NCBI RefSeq assembly: GCF_016862075.1
Contig: NZ_BOMG01000102.1
Coordinates: 100,501-164,500, forward strand
Length of the DNA: 64,000 nt
Source: Actinoplanes couchii
GTDB taxonomy: Bacteria; Actinomycetota; Actinomycetes; Mycobacteriales; Micromonosporaceae
Direction: 5' to 3'
The notes below the pieces were generated by a model. That model made no database searches and was not told the origin of the DNA. It worked only from the letters and a program-made list of their open reading frames with translations. Below are positions 8,218 through 17,793 of the stretch, one piece after another (position 1 is the first letter of the stretch; every line of letters starts with the position of its first letter). Both the position numbers and the translations under genes were made by a program.

Positions 8218-9093
8218 TCAGCCCTTGACCGCCCCGATCAGGACGCCCTTGATGAAGTGGCGCTGGATGAACGGGTAGACGGCGACGATCGGGGCCACCG
8301 TCAGGACCACCACGGCCATTTTGATCGCCTCGGTGGGCGGCAGTGACGCCGCCGCTCCGGATGTGTGCGGCGCCTGCCCGGCCAGCAGATAGCTCTGCAG
8401 CACCCGCTGGATCGGGTACATGTCGTTGCGGTCGATGAACAGCAGCGCGTCGAACCACACGTTCCAATAGGCGACCGCGTAGAACAGCCCGATGACGGCC
8501 ACCACCGCCGACGACAACGGCAGCACGATGCGGGCCAGGATCCGGAAATCACCTGCTCCATCGATACGGGCACTGTCCAGCAACTCCGGCGGAATGCCCT
8601 GGAAGAAGCCGCGGACGACGACCAGATTGAAGACGCTGACCGCGGACGGCAGGATCAGCGCCCAGATGCTGTCCTTCAGGCCGAGCCCGGTGACGACCAG
8701 ATATTTCGGGACCAGCGGCGGATAGATCAGGAACGGGATCAGGAAGTACGCCAGCAACCAGCGATGTCCGGTCGATCCGGGACGCGACAGCCCGTACGCG
8801 GAAAGGACCGTGACCGTCAGGGCGACCGCCGTCCCGATCACGGTGACCAGGGTGCTGATCCACAATGCCCGGGTGACCGCGCCACCGGCGAAGATGGTCC
8901 GATAAGCGGACAGGTCGAAACCGCGGGGGATCACCACGAATCCGCCCGCTGACGCGATCGCCGACGGCGGCGACAGACTGGTCACCAGAACCGTCCAGAG
9001 CGGAAACAGCACACTGGCTACGAGCAGCGTCAATATGACGGCTTTGAGGGCCCGGCCGGGAACGGTGGGCGGCTCCTCCCAGACAGGTCTCAT
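8218..9093 (-). CDS. Carbohydrate ABC transporter permease (LplC/YtcP-like)
   Basis: A 291-aa inner-membrane permease with about six transmembrane segments. The cytoplasmic coupling (EAA) loop reads DSARIDGAGDFRILARIVLPLS, near residues 173-194. The C-terminal FIQRHFIKGVLIGAVKG is the hallmark of CUT1 MalG/LplC-type permeases. Its ATG overlaps the stop of the partner permease by 4 bp, so the two are translationally coupled. With the partner permease and lipoprotein it forms an oligosaccharide importer. No ATPase is encoded here; such systems usually borrow a shared MsiK-type ATPase (inference). Confidence 0.93.
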   Translation of the reverse strand: MRPVWEEPPTVPGRALKAVILTLLVASVLFPLWTVLVTSLSPPSAIASAGGFVVIPRGFDLSAYRTIFAGGAVTRALWISTLVTVIGTAVALTVTVLSAYGLSRPGSTGHRWLLAYFLIPFLIYPPLVPKYLVVTGLGLKDSIWALILPSAVSVFNLVVVRGFFQGIPPELLDSARIDGAGDFRILARIVLPLSSAVVAVIGLFYAVAYWNVWFDALLFIDRNDMYPIQRVLQSYLLAGQAPHTSGAAASLPPTEAIKMAVVVLTVAPIVAVYPFIQRHFIKGVLIGAVKG

Positions 9094-10016
9094 GATTTGC
9101 TGTAGATCCCTCGTTCGCCGAGTGCGTGGGCCATCCGGTTGGCGGCCAGGATCAGGACCAGCCCGATGGCGGCTTTGAACAGTCCGGCGGCGGCGCCGAA
9201 ACCGAAGTTCCCGGTGGCGATGGAGAAGTAGTAGACGTAGGTGTCGAGCACTTCGGCGGCCTGCCGCCCGACCGCGTCGCGCTGCAGGATGAACTGTTCG
9301 AAGCCGACCGACAGCGCGTCGCCGAGCCGCAGAATGAGCAGCAGCACGATCACCGGCCGCAGCCCGGGAAGGGTGATGTGCCACAGCCGCCGCCAGCGTC
9401 CGGCGCCGTCGACGGCGGCCGCCTCGTACAGATGGGGGTCGACGGCGGCCAATGCGGCGAGGAACACGATGGTGCCCCAGCCGACGTCCTTCCAGACCGC
9501 TTCGGCGGTGACCAGGATCAGGAACGTGTCCGGGTTGGTCATGATGTTCCACGGTTCCAGCCCGGCGTCGCGCAACGTCTGCGCGAACAGTCCCGCGCCG
9601 CCGAGCATCTGCACGAAGAACGTGATGACCAGGACCCAGCTGAAGAAGTGCGGCAGGTACACCACGGTCTGGATGAATCCGCGCAGCCGGCGGGACAGCA
9701 GATGGTGCAGCATGACGGCGAGCGCGATCGGCAGCGGGAAGAAGAACACCAGCTGGAAGACCGTGATGGTCAGCGTGTTGCGCAGCGCGTCCCAGAACGC
9801 CGGGTCCTCGAAGAGCAGCTGGAACTGACCGAAGCCGATCCAGTCGCTGCTCAGGAAAGCGGTGAGCGGATTCGTACCGGCGTAGGGGTTGTAGTCCTGG
9901 AACGCGATGACGTTGCCGAGGATCGGGACGTAACTGAAGACCAGCAACAGCACGACGCCGGGTACGAGCATGACGAGCAGTTGCCAGTCGCGGCGCAGCC
10001 GGTCGCGCAGTCTCAC
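9090..10016 (-). CDS. Carbohydrate ABC transporter permease (LplB-like)
   Basis: A 308-aa permease. The N-terminus DWQLLVMLVPGVVLLLVFSYVPILGNVIAFQDYNP is typical of LplB-type CUT1 permeases. The EAA loop is YEAAAVDGAGRWRRLWHITLPGL near residues 197-220. Both ends overlap neighbours by 4 bp, placing it in the middle of a tight SBP-permease-permease operon. It pairs with the next gene to form the membrane channel for a plant-derived oligosaccharide, judged by the divergent GH43 gene. Confidence 0.93.
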   Translation of the reverse strand: MRLRDRLRRDWQLLVMLVPGVVLLLVFSYVPILGNVIAFQDYNPYAGTNPLTAFLSSDWIGFGQFQLLFEDPAFWDALRNTLTITVFQLVFFFPLPIALAVMLHHLLSRRLRGFIQTVVYLPHFFSWVLVITFFVQMLGGAGLFAQTLRDAGLEPWNIMTNPDTFLILVTAEAVWKDVGWGTIVFLAALAAVDPHLYEAAAVDGAGRWRRLWHITLPGLRPVIVLLLILRLGDALSVGFEQFILQRDAVGRQAAEVLDTYVYYFSIATGNFGFGAAAGLFKAAIGLVLILAANRMAHALGERGIYSKS

Positions 10017-11632
10017 AGGGATCGCGCCATCAGTGCCCGCGCCTCTTCACCGCCGTTGTCGCGCCATTCCTTGACGAGCCCGTCCACGTCGGAGAGGGGC
10101 CGCCGGCCGCGCAGCACGTCGGTGAACTTCTCCTCGGCGGGCACCCGGTTGGCGGCGAACCGGGCGGGCATCTCCAGTTTCAGCCCCTCCCACGGGTCCT
10201 TCTCCAGGTGTTTGACGGTTTCGTTGGAGTAGGTGAGGACGTCGCGCACGTAGTTCGGGGTGTTCGGGAACGGGCCGATCGCCGGGTTCCGGCCGCTGAT
10301 GAAGAAGTACTGGTTGGCGATCTCCTTGAAGGCCAGATCGGTTTTCACCGGGCCGTCCGGGCCGGCGGTGTGGTGTTTCCCGGCGACCCCGAAATCGCGG
10401 AGCTGGGCCTCCTGGGTGCCGAGCGGGGCGGAGCACCAGTCGACGACGCGCAGCAGTTCCTCGACCCGATCCTTGGGCAGCCCGGCTTTGACGAACGTGT
10501 AGCTGATCGGCTCGCCGGCGCCCCAGACCAGAGGAGCACCGGAATCCGCGGCGAACACCGGCACCGGCTGGAGGTTCGATTTCGGGTTCTCGGCCTGCGC
10601 GGCCTGCCAGAATCCCATGCCGGCCTGGGCGAAGACGATCGCGCCGTCCCGGGCGAACAGCTGGTCCTGGTCGGCGCCTTTGCTGGCGACCAGATCGGGG
10701 TGCACCAGCCCGTCGGCATAGATCTTCGCCATCACTTCGAGGGCCTGCCGGTATTCGGCGGTCTCGTACTTGAATTCCGGGGTGCCGTCGGCGCGGACCC
10801 GCCAGCCGCCTTTCGCGCCGGGCACCCGGTGGTACATCTGCACCATCGGGAAGATCTCGCTGAAGGCCCACACCTTGCGGGCCGGATCGGTGACCTCTTT
10901 CGCCGCGGCGAGCAGTTGTTCGAGGCTGCCGGGAACGGCGATGCCGCGCTGGTCGAGCAGATCCTTGCGGGTGAACAGGGCGTAGGGGAACGGCGAGTCG
11001 GTCGGGTTGGGAATCGCCAGCAGCCGCTCGTTCCAGACCGCGTTGCGCCAGGCGGCGGCCGGGAAGGACCCGATCATCCGGTACGGCTGGACCAGGTCGC
11101 CGTGCAGATGGTCGGTGAGGTCGGTGAACAGGACCTTGGCCGCCTCGGCGAACCGCGGGATCTTGTCGATCTCCCAGCCGGGCACGCAGAGCAGGTCGGG
11201 CACGTCGCGGGCGCCGAACACGGCGTTGAGCTTGTCGGCGTAGGTGCCGCCGTCCTGCACGGTGAAGTCGACGGGCGTGCCGAGTTCGGCGTTGACGGCC
11301 CGCAGGTAGGCGGACTGTGCCGTGCCGGGCGGCGCCGGGCCCCAGACCGGGGTCATCGCGCTGATCGCCCGGCCGCTGGTGCCGGGCTTGGTGGTGATCG
11401 CGTCGGTGAGCGGGTTCGGGTACCGCAGGTAGCCGTCGGGGACCGGCCGGGTGCCGGTGATGTCCGGCTTGATGGTTCCGGTGCGGTCCCGCTGGGTGGG
11501 CAGCACGTCACCGAGGGCGCCGAGGTTCTGGGCGTTGCCGCTGCTGGTGGGCTTCTCACTGCATCCGGCCGCGGTGGCGATGACGCTCAGGCCGGCGATC
11601 TGCAGGAGGGACCGGCGCGTCGTACCTGTCAT
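10013..11632 (-). CDS. Extracellular solute-binding lipoprotein of the sugar importer
   Basis: A 539-aa substrate-binding protein (SBP family 1, large LplA-like type). The ATG ending at 11632 was chosen because GGAG lies 6 nt upstream and it gives a twin-arginine-type lipoprotein signal, TTRRSLLQIAGL..., with the lipobox TAAGC and lipidated Cys24. The mature part has many aromatic residues, as expected for sugar binding. It captures oligosaccharides at the cell surface for the two permeases whose genes overlap its 3' end. The promoter is shared with the divergent GH43 gene, with a GAAACTTTC operator between them. Confidence 0.92.
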   Translation of the reverse strand: MTGTTRRSLLQIAGLSVIATAAGCSEKPTSSGNAQNLGALGDVLPTQRDRTGTIKPDITGTRPVPDGYLRYPNPLTDAITTKPGTSGRAISAMTPVWGPAPPGTAQSAYLRAVNAELGTPVDFTVQDGGTYADKLNAVFGARDVPDLLCVPGWEIDKIPRFAEAAKVLFTDLTDHLHGDLVQPYRMIGSFPAAAWRNAVWNERLLAIPNPTDSPFPYALFTRKDLLDQRGIAVPGSLEQLLAAAKEVTDPARKVWAFSEIFPMVQMYHRVPGAKGGWRVRADGTPEFKYETAEYRQALEVMAKIYADGLVHPDLVASKGADQDQLFARDGAIVFAQAGMGFWQAAQAENPKSNLQPVPVFAADSGAPLVWGAGEPISYTFVKAGLPKDRVEELLRVVDWCSAPLGTQEAQLRDFGVAGKHHTAGPDGPVKTDLAFKEIANQYFFISGRNPAIGPFPNTPNYVRDVLTYSNETVKHLEKDPWEGLKLEMPARFAANRVPAEEKFTDVLRGRRPLSDVDGLVKEWRDNGGEEARALMARSL

Positions 11633-11652
11633 GGTCGTCTCCGACATCAGTT

Positions 11653-11663
11653 GGAAACTTTCG
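11653..11663. promoter_or_regulatory. Putative LacI-type operator in the importer/GH43 divergent promoter
   Basis: GGAAACTTTCG is an 11-bp near-palindrome (one mismatch) in the 97-bp gap between the SBP and GH43 genes. It shares the core GAAACTTTC with the site before the endoglucanase (4786-4796). The LacI gene downstream of GH43 is the natural candidate to bind it. A second half-site-like CCGAAAGG follows at 11672-11679. Confidence 0.55.
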
Positions 11664-11729
11664 CTGGGTCGGCCGAAAGGTAGCATGGCCGGAGATCGAA
11701 AACCATCGTTGACGGAAGAGGCTCTCCCG

Positions 11730-13166
11730 ATGACCTTCGCCAACCCGGTGATCCCGGGCATGCACCCCGACCCGAGCGTCTGCCGGGTGGGCGACGACTA
11801 CTACCTCGCCTGCTCCAGCTTCGAGTACTTCCCCGGCGTGCCGATCCTGCACAGCCGCGACCTGATCCACTGGGAGCAGATCGGCAACGCGCTGGACCGG
11901 CCGGCCCAGCTCGCCCTGCCGCCGTCCACCCCCTCGTCCGGCGGCGTCTACGCACCCACGCTGCGTCACCACGACGGCCGGTTCTGGCTGATCACCACCA
12001 ACGTCGCCCCCGACGGCGGCACCATGATCTACACCGCTGACCGGGCGGAAGGTCCCTGGTCCGACCCGGTGCGAGTGCCGATCCAGGGCATCGACCCCGA
12101 CCTCGTCTGGGACGAAGACGGTCACTGCTGGTGCACGTACGCAGGCGTCTGGCAGGTCCGCATCGACCCCCGGGAGGGACACGTCCTCAGTGCGCCCCGC
12201 AGACTCTGGTCGGGGGCCCCGGGCGCCCAGGCGCCGGAGGCGCCGCACCTCTACCGCATCGGCGACCGGTGGTACCTGCTGATCGCCGAGGGCGGCACCG
12301 AACGGGGCCACGCCGTGTCCATCGCCCGTGGCCCCAGCCCCGAGGGCCCGTTCGAGCCGTGCCCGGCCAACCCGATCCTCACCCACCGGGGCAGCAACCA
12401 CCCGATCCAGAACACCGGCCACGCCGACCTGGTCCAGGCCCCCGACGGGCAGTGGTGGATGGTGCTGCTCGGCGTCCGGCCCGGCGGCGGCACCCCCGGC
12501 TGGCACGTGCTCGGCCGCGAAACTTTCCTGGTCCCGGTTTCCTGGCACGACGGATGGCCGGTCGTCGGCGATCTCCAGCTCGGCACCCCGGCACCGGCGA
12601 TCGGCGACCGCGACGACTTCGACGCGCCCACGCTGGACCCGCGCTGGCTGTCGATCCGGTCCCGGCCGGACGAGAGCTGGTCCACCACCGACCGGCCGGG
12701 CTGGCTCACCCTGCACGCCCGCGACCAATTGCTCGACGACCCCGGCGTCACCTTCCTCGGCCGCCGCCAGCAGCACCACAGCTGCACGATCCGGACACTC
12801 GTCGACGGCCGCGGGGGACTGGCCGTGCGTCTCGACGAAAGTCACCACTACGCGGTGGAGACGACCGATGCGGGTGTACGGGTGATCGCCCGGCTCGGTT
12901 CGGTGCGGCACGAGACCCCGGTCCTGCCGGTTCCGGACGGCCCCGTCCAGCTGCGCATCGACATCGTCGCGGCGAAGGACGGCGACGGTCACCCCCGGCA
13001 GGAACCCGACACCATCCGCCTGGGCACCGAGACCGAGGTGCTCGCCGAACTCGACGGACGCTATCTGTCCACCGAGGTCGCCGGCGGCTTCACCGGCCGG
13101 GTCCTGGGCATGTACGCGTCCACCGGCGCGGCCCGCTTCGATTGGTTCGACTATGCGCCCGCGTGA
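11730..13166 (+). CDS. Intracellular GH43 glycosidase (beta-xylosidase/arabinofuranosidase type)
   Basis: A 478-aa enzyme without signal peptide. The N-terminus NPVIPGMHPDPSVCRVGDDYYL holds the GH43 general base Asp14. GIDPDLVWDEDG carries the second conserved Asp, and PEAPHLY the probable acid Glu. Residues from about 290 form the C-terminal beta-sandwich common in GH43 beta-xylosidases (LSIRSRPDESW, ending FDWFDYAPA). It would trim oligosaccharides brought in by the divergent ABC importer. Xylo- or arabino-oligosaccharides are the likely substrates, but family membership alone does not settle this. The next gene, a LacI regulator, starts 16 bp after its stop. Confidence 0.92.
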   Translation: MTFANPVIPGMHPDPSVCRVGDDYYLACSSFEYFPGVPILHSRDLIHWEQIGNALDRPAQLALPPSTPSSGGVYAPTLRHHDGRFWLITTNVAPDGGTMIYTADRAEGPWSDPVRVPIQGIDPDLVWDEDGHCWCTYAGVWQVRIDPREGHVLSAPRRLWSGAPGAQAPEAPHLYRIGDRWYLLIAEGGTERGHAVSIARGPSPEGPFEPCPANPILTHRGSNHPIQNTGHADLVQAPDGQWWMVLLGVRPGGGTPGWHVLGRETFLVPVSWHDGWPVVGDLQLGTPAPAIGDRDDFDAPTLDPRWLSIRSRPDESWSTTDRPGWLTLHARDQLLDDPGVTFLGRRQQHHSCTIRTLVDGRGGLAVRLDESHHYAVETTDAGVRVIARLGSVRHETPVLPVPDGPVQLRIDIVAAKDGDGHPRQEPDTIRLGTETEVLAELDGRYLSTEVAGGFTGRVLGMYASTGAARFDWFDYAPA

Positions 13167-13182
13167 TCCCTATCCTGTCCCG

Positions 13183-14193
13183 GTGAGCGCTGACGACCCG
13201 GTCAAGCCGGTGACCATCTCGTACATCGCCGAGACGGCAGGTGTCTCGGTCCCGACCGTCTCCAAGGTCATCAACGGGCGCTCCGGGGTGGCCGCCGACA
13301 CCCGGGCCCGGGTCGAGGCGCTGATCACCAGATATGGATACCGCAAGTCCAGCCCGGCCCAGCGCACCAACCTGATGGAGCTGGTCGTCGGCGAGCTGGA
13401 GCACATGTGGGGTGTCGAGATCATCCGCGGCGTGCAGCAGGTGGTCCGCGCGCACCGGGTCGGCATGGTGCTGACCGAGTTCGGCCCGGACCACAGCACC
13501 ATCCGCTACTGGATCGACGACACCATCGCCCGCCGTCCCGACTGCATCGTCACGGTCGCCCAGCTGTCGACCGCCGAGCAGGACCAGCTGCGGGCCCGCG
13601 GCATCCCGTTCGTGGTGCTCGACCCGAGCAGCGAGCTGCCCGACGACGTGCCGTACGTGGGGGCCACCAACTGGAACGGCGGCCGCACCGCCGCCCGGCA
13701 CCTGATCGGTCTCGGACACCGGGACATCGCCGTGATCAGCGGCCCGGACCACCTCTACTGCCAGGCCCGCCTCGACGGCCAGCGTTCCGCGTTGCAGGCG
13801 GCCGGCCTGCCGGTCGGTGAGCATCGGGCCGCGCTGACCACGATGGGCGGCTTCGAGGTGGCCCTCGAGCTGCTGAAAGACGCGGACCGGCCGACCGCGA
13901 TCATCGCCGGGAACGACCTGCAGGCGGTCGGTGTCTACCAGGCCGCCCGCGCGCTCGGCCTGCGTGTGCCGGACGACGTGAGCGTGGTCGGTTTCGACGA
14001 CCTGCCGATCGCGACGATGGTCGATCCGCTGCTCACCACGGTCCGGCAGCCGCTGACCGAGATGGCGATGGCCGCCACCGAACTCGCCCTGGCCCTCGGC
14101 CGCGGCGAGACCGCCTCGCAGACCGGCATCGAGCTGGCCACCCGGCTGGTGATCCGGGAGAGTACCGCGCCACCTGTTTCACACCGGCCCTGA
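13183..14193 (+). CDS. LacI family transcriptional regulator
   Basis: About 336 residues from GTG 13183; an ATG at 13153 would add ten residues and overlap GH43 by 14 bp, and neither start has a strong ribosome site. The N-terminal HTH reads VTISYIAETAGVSVPTVSKVINGRSGV, followed by a periplasmic-binding-like sensor domain (GHRDIAVISGP, PTAIIAGNDLQAVGVYQAARALGLRVPDDVSVVGFDDLP). It probably represses the importer and GH43 genes, and perhaps the distant endoglucanase, by binding GAAACTTTC sites, with an oligosaccharide as inducer. This regulon is inferred from shared motifs and gene order. Confidence 0.92.
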   Translation: MSADDPVKPVTISYIAETAGVSVPTVSKVINGRSGVAADTRARVEALITRYGYRKSSPAQRTNLMELVVGELEHMWGVEIIRGVQQVVRAHRVGMVLTEFGPDHSTIRYWIDDTIARRPDCIVTVAQLSTAEQDQLRARGIPFVVLDPSSELPDDVPYVGATNWNGGRTAARHLIGLGHRDIAVISGPDHLYCQARLDGQRSALQAAGLPVGEHRAALTTMGGFEVALELLKDADRPTAIIAGNDLQAVGVYQAARALGLRVPDDVSVVGFDDLPIATMVDPLLTTVRQPLTEMAMAATELALALGRGETASQTGIELATRLVIRESTAPPVSHRP

Positions 14194-14211
14194 CCGGGCA
14201 TTTCATCAGGC

Positions 14212-14562
14212 ATGTTCCCTGCTGAGAACCTCCGCGACTGGCGGGGTGAGAACGTCATCGATCCGGACGGCGACAAGATCGGCGATCTGGAGGCCGTCTA
14301 CGTCGACACGATGACCGACGAACCCGCCTTCGTCACCGTCCGGGTCGGATTCATCGGCCGCCACCGGCTGATCTTCGTGCCCCTGGTGGGCGCGACGGTC
14401 AGCCCGAAGGCGGTGCGGGTGCGCTACGCCAAGAAACTGACCGGCAGCGCACCGGGCATCGACATGGACGGTGAGCTGGCGGCCGCCGACGAACCCGAGG
14501 TCTTCGCCCACTACGGCCTGCCGTACGAGATCGGCCCGTCCCGCCGTCTGGCCCGCCGCTGA
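14212..14562 (+). CDS. PRC-barrel domain protein
   Basis: A 116-aa protein. Residues about 5-85 match a PRC-barrel (NVIDPDGDKIGDLEAVYVD...FVTVRVGFIGRHRLIFVPL), a small beta-barrel found in photosynthetic reaction centres and RimM. The stand-alone actinobacterial form has no settled function. The C-terminal tail is acidic and then basic. It begins 18 bp after the LacI stop but appears functionally unrelated. Confidence 0.85.
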   Translation: MFPAENLRDWRGENVIDPDGDKIGDLEAVYVDTMTDEPAFVTVRVGFIGRHRLIFVPLVGATVSPKAVRVRYAKKLTGSAPGIDMDGELAAADEPEVFAHYGLPYEIGPSRRLARR

Positions 14563-14652
14563 CATCGGCGGCCGTCCGGTAGATCGGGGCCTCGGTTAGG
14601 CCCTGCATCACGTTGCCTTGTGTCCCGGCGCGGTGGGGCGAGATCATCACTC

Positions 14653-17589
14653 ATGATCGATTTCTCGCCCGAGGAGGACGAGACCTCGCCGGCCGTGGCC
14701 ACGCCGCGTTTTGTCGGCCGGGACCGGGAGCTGGCCGTTCTGCGCGGCGCCCTGGCCCGGCCCCCGGCGATTGTGCTGGTGGAGGGCGAGGCCGGGATCG
14801 GCAAGAGCCGGCTGCTGCGCGAGTGGTCGGCCACGCCGGACCGGCACACCGCCCTGGTGTCGGTGTGCCCACCGCTGCGCGAGTCGCTGACACTGGGCCC
14901 GATCGTCGACGCGTTCCAGGACATCGAGCACCCGCTGCCGGGCGAGGGACTCACCGAACTCGCCGGCGCGTTACGCCCCCTGTTCCCGGAGTGGTCGTCG
15001 AGCCTGCCACCCGCGCTGCCGCCCCTGGACGACGCGAAGGCGGCCCGGCACCGCCTGTTCCGGGCCCTGAACGAGCTGCTGCGGGCGCTACGGGTCGACG
15101 TCCTCGTGCTGGAGGACGCGCACTGGGCCGACGAGGTGACGTGTGAATTCCTGCTGTTCGTGATCTCCCGCCAGCAGTCGGGCGGGCCCAGCCTGGTGAT
15201 CTCGTACCGGCCGGAGGAGGTGGCCGACGGATCGCTGCTGCTGCGGCTTACGTCCCGCCTGCCGGCCGGGGTGACCCAGCTGCGGATCGCCCTGGCGCCG
15301 ATGCGACCGGCCGACACGGCGGCGCTGGTGTCCTCGATGCTGGACGGTGAGCCGATCTCGCAGGAGTTCACCACGTTCATGCACGGCCGGACCGGCGGTG
15401 TCCCCCTCGCGGTGGAGGAGTCGGTGCGCCTGATGTGCGACCGGGCCGACATCGTCTTCCGCGACGGGCAGTGGGTCCGGCTGAAACTGCGTGAGCTGCG
15501 GGTGCCGCCGACGGTGCGGGACTCCACCCGGGAGCGGGTCAGCCGCCTGTCGCCGTCGGCCCAGCAGGTGCTGCGGGCCGCGGCCACCCTTGCCGGGCGC
15601 TCCTCGACGGCGACGATCGCGGCGACCGCCAACCTGTCCCCGGCCGTGTGCCGGGCCGCCATCGCGGAGGCGGCCGGCGCCGGTGTCCTGGACGGCGACG
15701 AGCACGGCTGGTGGCGGTTCCGGCACGTGCTGGCCGCCACCGCCGTCTACGAGGCGATCCCGCTGACCGACCGCCGGCACTTCCACCTGCTGGCCGGCCG
15801 GGCCCTGGAGCAACTGCGGCCCCCGCCGGTGGCGCGCCTGGCCCACCACTTCCGGGAGGCCCGCGAGACGAATTCCTGGTTGCGGTACGCCGAACAGGGC
15901 GCTGAGCTTGCCATCGCCTCCGGTGACCACACCAAGGCGGTGGATCTGCTGGTCGACCTGCTGTCCCGGGCGGTCCTGCCGCCGGTGGACCGGGCGCGGG
16001 TCGCGGGCATCGCCGGGGTCGCCGCGCTGGGCCGCCGGGAACAGGTCGACGAGGTCTACCACCGGGTGATCCGTACCCTGCGTTCGGTGCTGGGCACCCC
16101 CGGCCTCTCCGCCCGGCAGCAGGCCGAGATCCGCAACCCGCTGGGCCGGCTCCTGATCACCGTCGGCGAGGCGCAGGCCGCGCTCAGCGAACTGGAGCAG
16201 GCGGTGGACAACCTCGACCACGACCCGGTCGAGGCGGCCCGGGCGATGACCTACCTCGGTTGGGCGTACGCGGGACCATGGCCGGCCTCGACCCATCGGC
16301 GCTGGCTGGACCGGGCCGCGGCACTGACCGCCCGGATCGACTCCCCGGAGCAGCGGCTGAACCTGGCCGGCAACCGGGCCGCGGCGCTGCTGATGCTGGG
16401 CGAACAGGAGGCCTGGGACGTCGTCGCCGGCCTGCCCGCCGACGGCAGCACCGCGGCGGAACGTCTGGACGTGGCCCGCATCCACGTCAACGTCGGCACC
16501 GGGGCGCTGATCTGGGGCCGTTACACCGACGCCGAGCACCATCTCGCCGTCGCGCTGCGCCTGGCCGAGGCCGAGCAGGCGTCCCGGCTGCAGCACAACG
16601 TCCGCCTCGAACAGGCCAACCTGGCGTGGAACACCGGCCGCTGGGACGGTCTCGCGGAGACCAGCGCGGCTCTCGCCGACGCCGACCGGGACCGGCCGGC
16701 CCACTACCTCGGCAGCATGCGCCTGGCCGCCCGGCTGGCCGCGGCGACCGGTCGGCGGCGGGCCGCGGAGGAGCAGTTCCGGCTGGTGCTGGAGGAGTCC
16801 GCCCGTCTCGGCGCCGCCGACGACACGATGGAGGCGGCGGCCGCGCTGGCCAGGCTGTGGCTGACCGACGGAGACGGCCGCCGGGCGCTGCGGATCACGG
16901 ACGAGCCGATGGACACCGTACGGCGAAAGGGGGTCTGGATCTGGGCGACGGACCTCGTCCCGGCCCGCGTCGAAGCGCTGCTCGCCACCGGCGACCCGGC
17001 AGCCGCGAAAATTTTGACCGACCGGTTCGCCCGGGGACTGCGCGGCCGGACCGCACCCGCGCCGCGTGCCGCGCTCGCCCTGTGCCGTGCCCTGCTGCTC
17101 GGCGCGTCCGGCGACCACGCCCGGGCGGCGACCGCCTTCGACCGGACGGCGCGTGCCTGGAACGTGCTGCCGCGCCCGTACGACGCCCTGCGCGCCCGCG
17201 AACGCCAGGCCGAGGCGCTGGTGGCGCAGGGCCGGATCGAGGCGGGCCGCGAGCTGCTGGCCGTGCAGTACGAGCAGCTGTTCCGGCTCGGCGCCCGCGG
17301 TGACGCGGACCGTCTCGCCCAACTTTTGCGCGAGCACGGCGCCGAGGTCCCGCGACTGTGGCGCGGCGGCCGGCGCGGGTACGGCGACCAGCTGTCCCCT
17401 CGCGAACTCGACGTGGTCCAGCTGGTCGTGGCGGGCAAGACGAACCGGCAGATCAGCCGGATCCTGGCCAAGTCACCGGCCACCGTGGACCAGCAGCTGC
17501 GCGCGGCGATGCGCAAGCTGAAGGTGAGTTCCCGGACCGCGCTGGCGGTCAAGGCGGTGGAGGCCGGCGTGTTCGCCGATGAAGTTTGA
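14653..17589 (+). CDS. LuxR family regulator with AAA ATPase domain (LAL type)
   Basis: A 978-aa regulator. Residues 45-52 are the Walker A GEAGIGKS and about 150-161 the Walker B VLVLEDAHWADE. A long helical, TPR-like middle follows, and the last about 65 residues are a LuxR-type HTH (LSPRELDVVQLVVAGKTNRQISRILAKS...). LAL proteins are ATP-dependent activators, often pathway-specific. The ATG at 14653 is preferred over the upstream in-frame start at 14620. No operon partner is obvious; the flanking genes are a PRC-barrel protein and a secreted protease, so the target is unknown. Confidence 0.9.
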   Translation: MIDFSPEEDETSPAVATPRFVGRDRELAVLRGALARPPAIVLVEGEAGIGKSRLLREWSATPDRHTALVSVCPPLRESLTLGPIVDAFQDIEHPLPGEGLTELAGALRPLFPEWSSSLPPALPPLDDAKAARHRLFRALNELLRALRVDVLVLEDAHWADEVTCEFLLFVISRQQSGGPSLVISYRPEEVADGSLLLRLTSRLPAGVTQLRIALAPMRPADTAALVSSMLDGEPISQEFTTFMHGRTGGVPLAVEESVRLMCDRADIVFRDGQWVRLKLRELRVPPTVRDSTRERVSRLSPSAQQVLRAAATLAGRSSTATIAATANLSPAVCRAAIAEAAGAGVLDGDEHGWWRFRHVLAATAVYEAIPLTDRRHFHLLAGRALEQLRPPPVARLAHHFREARETNSWLRYAEQGAELAIASGDHTKAVDLLVDLLSRAVLPPVDRARVAGIAGVAALGRREQVDEVYHRVIRTLRSVLGTPGLSARQQAEIRNPLGRLLITVGEAQAALSELEQAVDNLDHDPVEAARAMTYLGWAYAGPWPASTHRRWLDRAAALTARIDSPEQRLNLAGNRAAALLMLGEQEAWDVVAGLPADGSTAAERLDVARIHVNVGTGALIWGRYTDAEHHLAVALRLAEAEQASRLQHNVRLEQANLAWNTGRWDGLAETSAALADADRDRPAHYLGSMRLAARLAAATGRRRAAEEQFRLVLEESARLGAADDTMEAAAALARLWLTDGDGRRALRITDEPMDTVRRKGVWIWATDLVPARVEALLATGDPAAAKILTDRFARGLRGRTAPAPRAALALCRALLLGASGDHARAATAFDRTARAWNVLPRPYDALRARERQAEALVAQGRIEAGRELLAVQYEQLFRLGARGDADRLAQLLREHGAEVPRLWRGGRRGYGDQLSPRELDVVQLVVAGKTNRQISRILAKSPATVDQQLRAAMRKLKVSSRTALAVKAVEAGVFADEV

Positions 17590-17663
17590 CGTATCCACCT
17601 GATAGCTAAGGGTCCTCGCCCGGCCCGAGCATGACTCCATGATTCATAGTCCACGGCCGATGC

Positions 17664-17780
17664 ATGCCTGAGCAGCCCGCCGACGAGCCTCCGCCACCTC
17701 TCGAACCGCCGCGGGATCCGCACGAGGACGTCGACGAAGACGCCGTGCCCCCGCGCCACGACCCCTACCAACCCCTGTAG
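17664..17780 (+). CDS. Possible 38-aa Pro/Glu/Asp-rich peptide
   Basis: An ATG-to-TAG frame of 39 codons, acidic and proline-rich (starts MPEQPADEPPPP, ends PRHDPYQPL), ending 13 bp before the subtilase start. No clear ribosome site precedes it. It could be a leader peptide or chance in GC-rich DNA. Confidence 0.25.
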   Translation: MPEQPADEPPPPLEPPRDPHEDVDEDAVPPRHDPYQPL

Positions 17781-17793
17781 GCGGAAGAGACCC

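Noticed and set aside
12518..12528. CGAAACTTTCC inside the GH43 gene as an extra operator
   Set aside because: It lies deep within coding sequence and may be codon-driven; kept only as a caution for the motif count.
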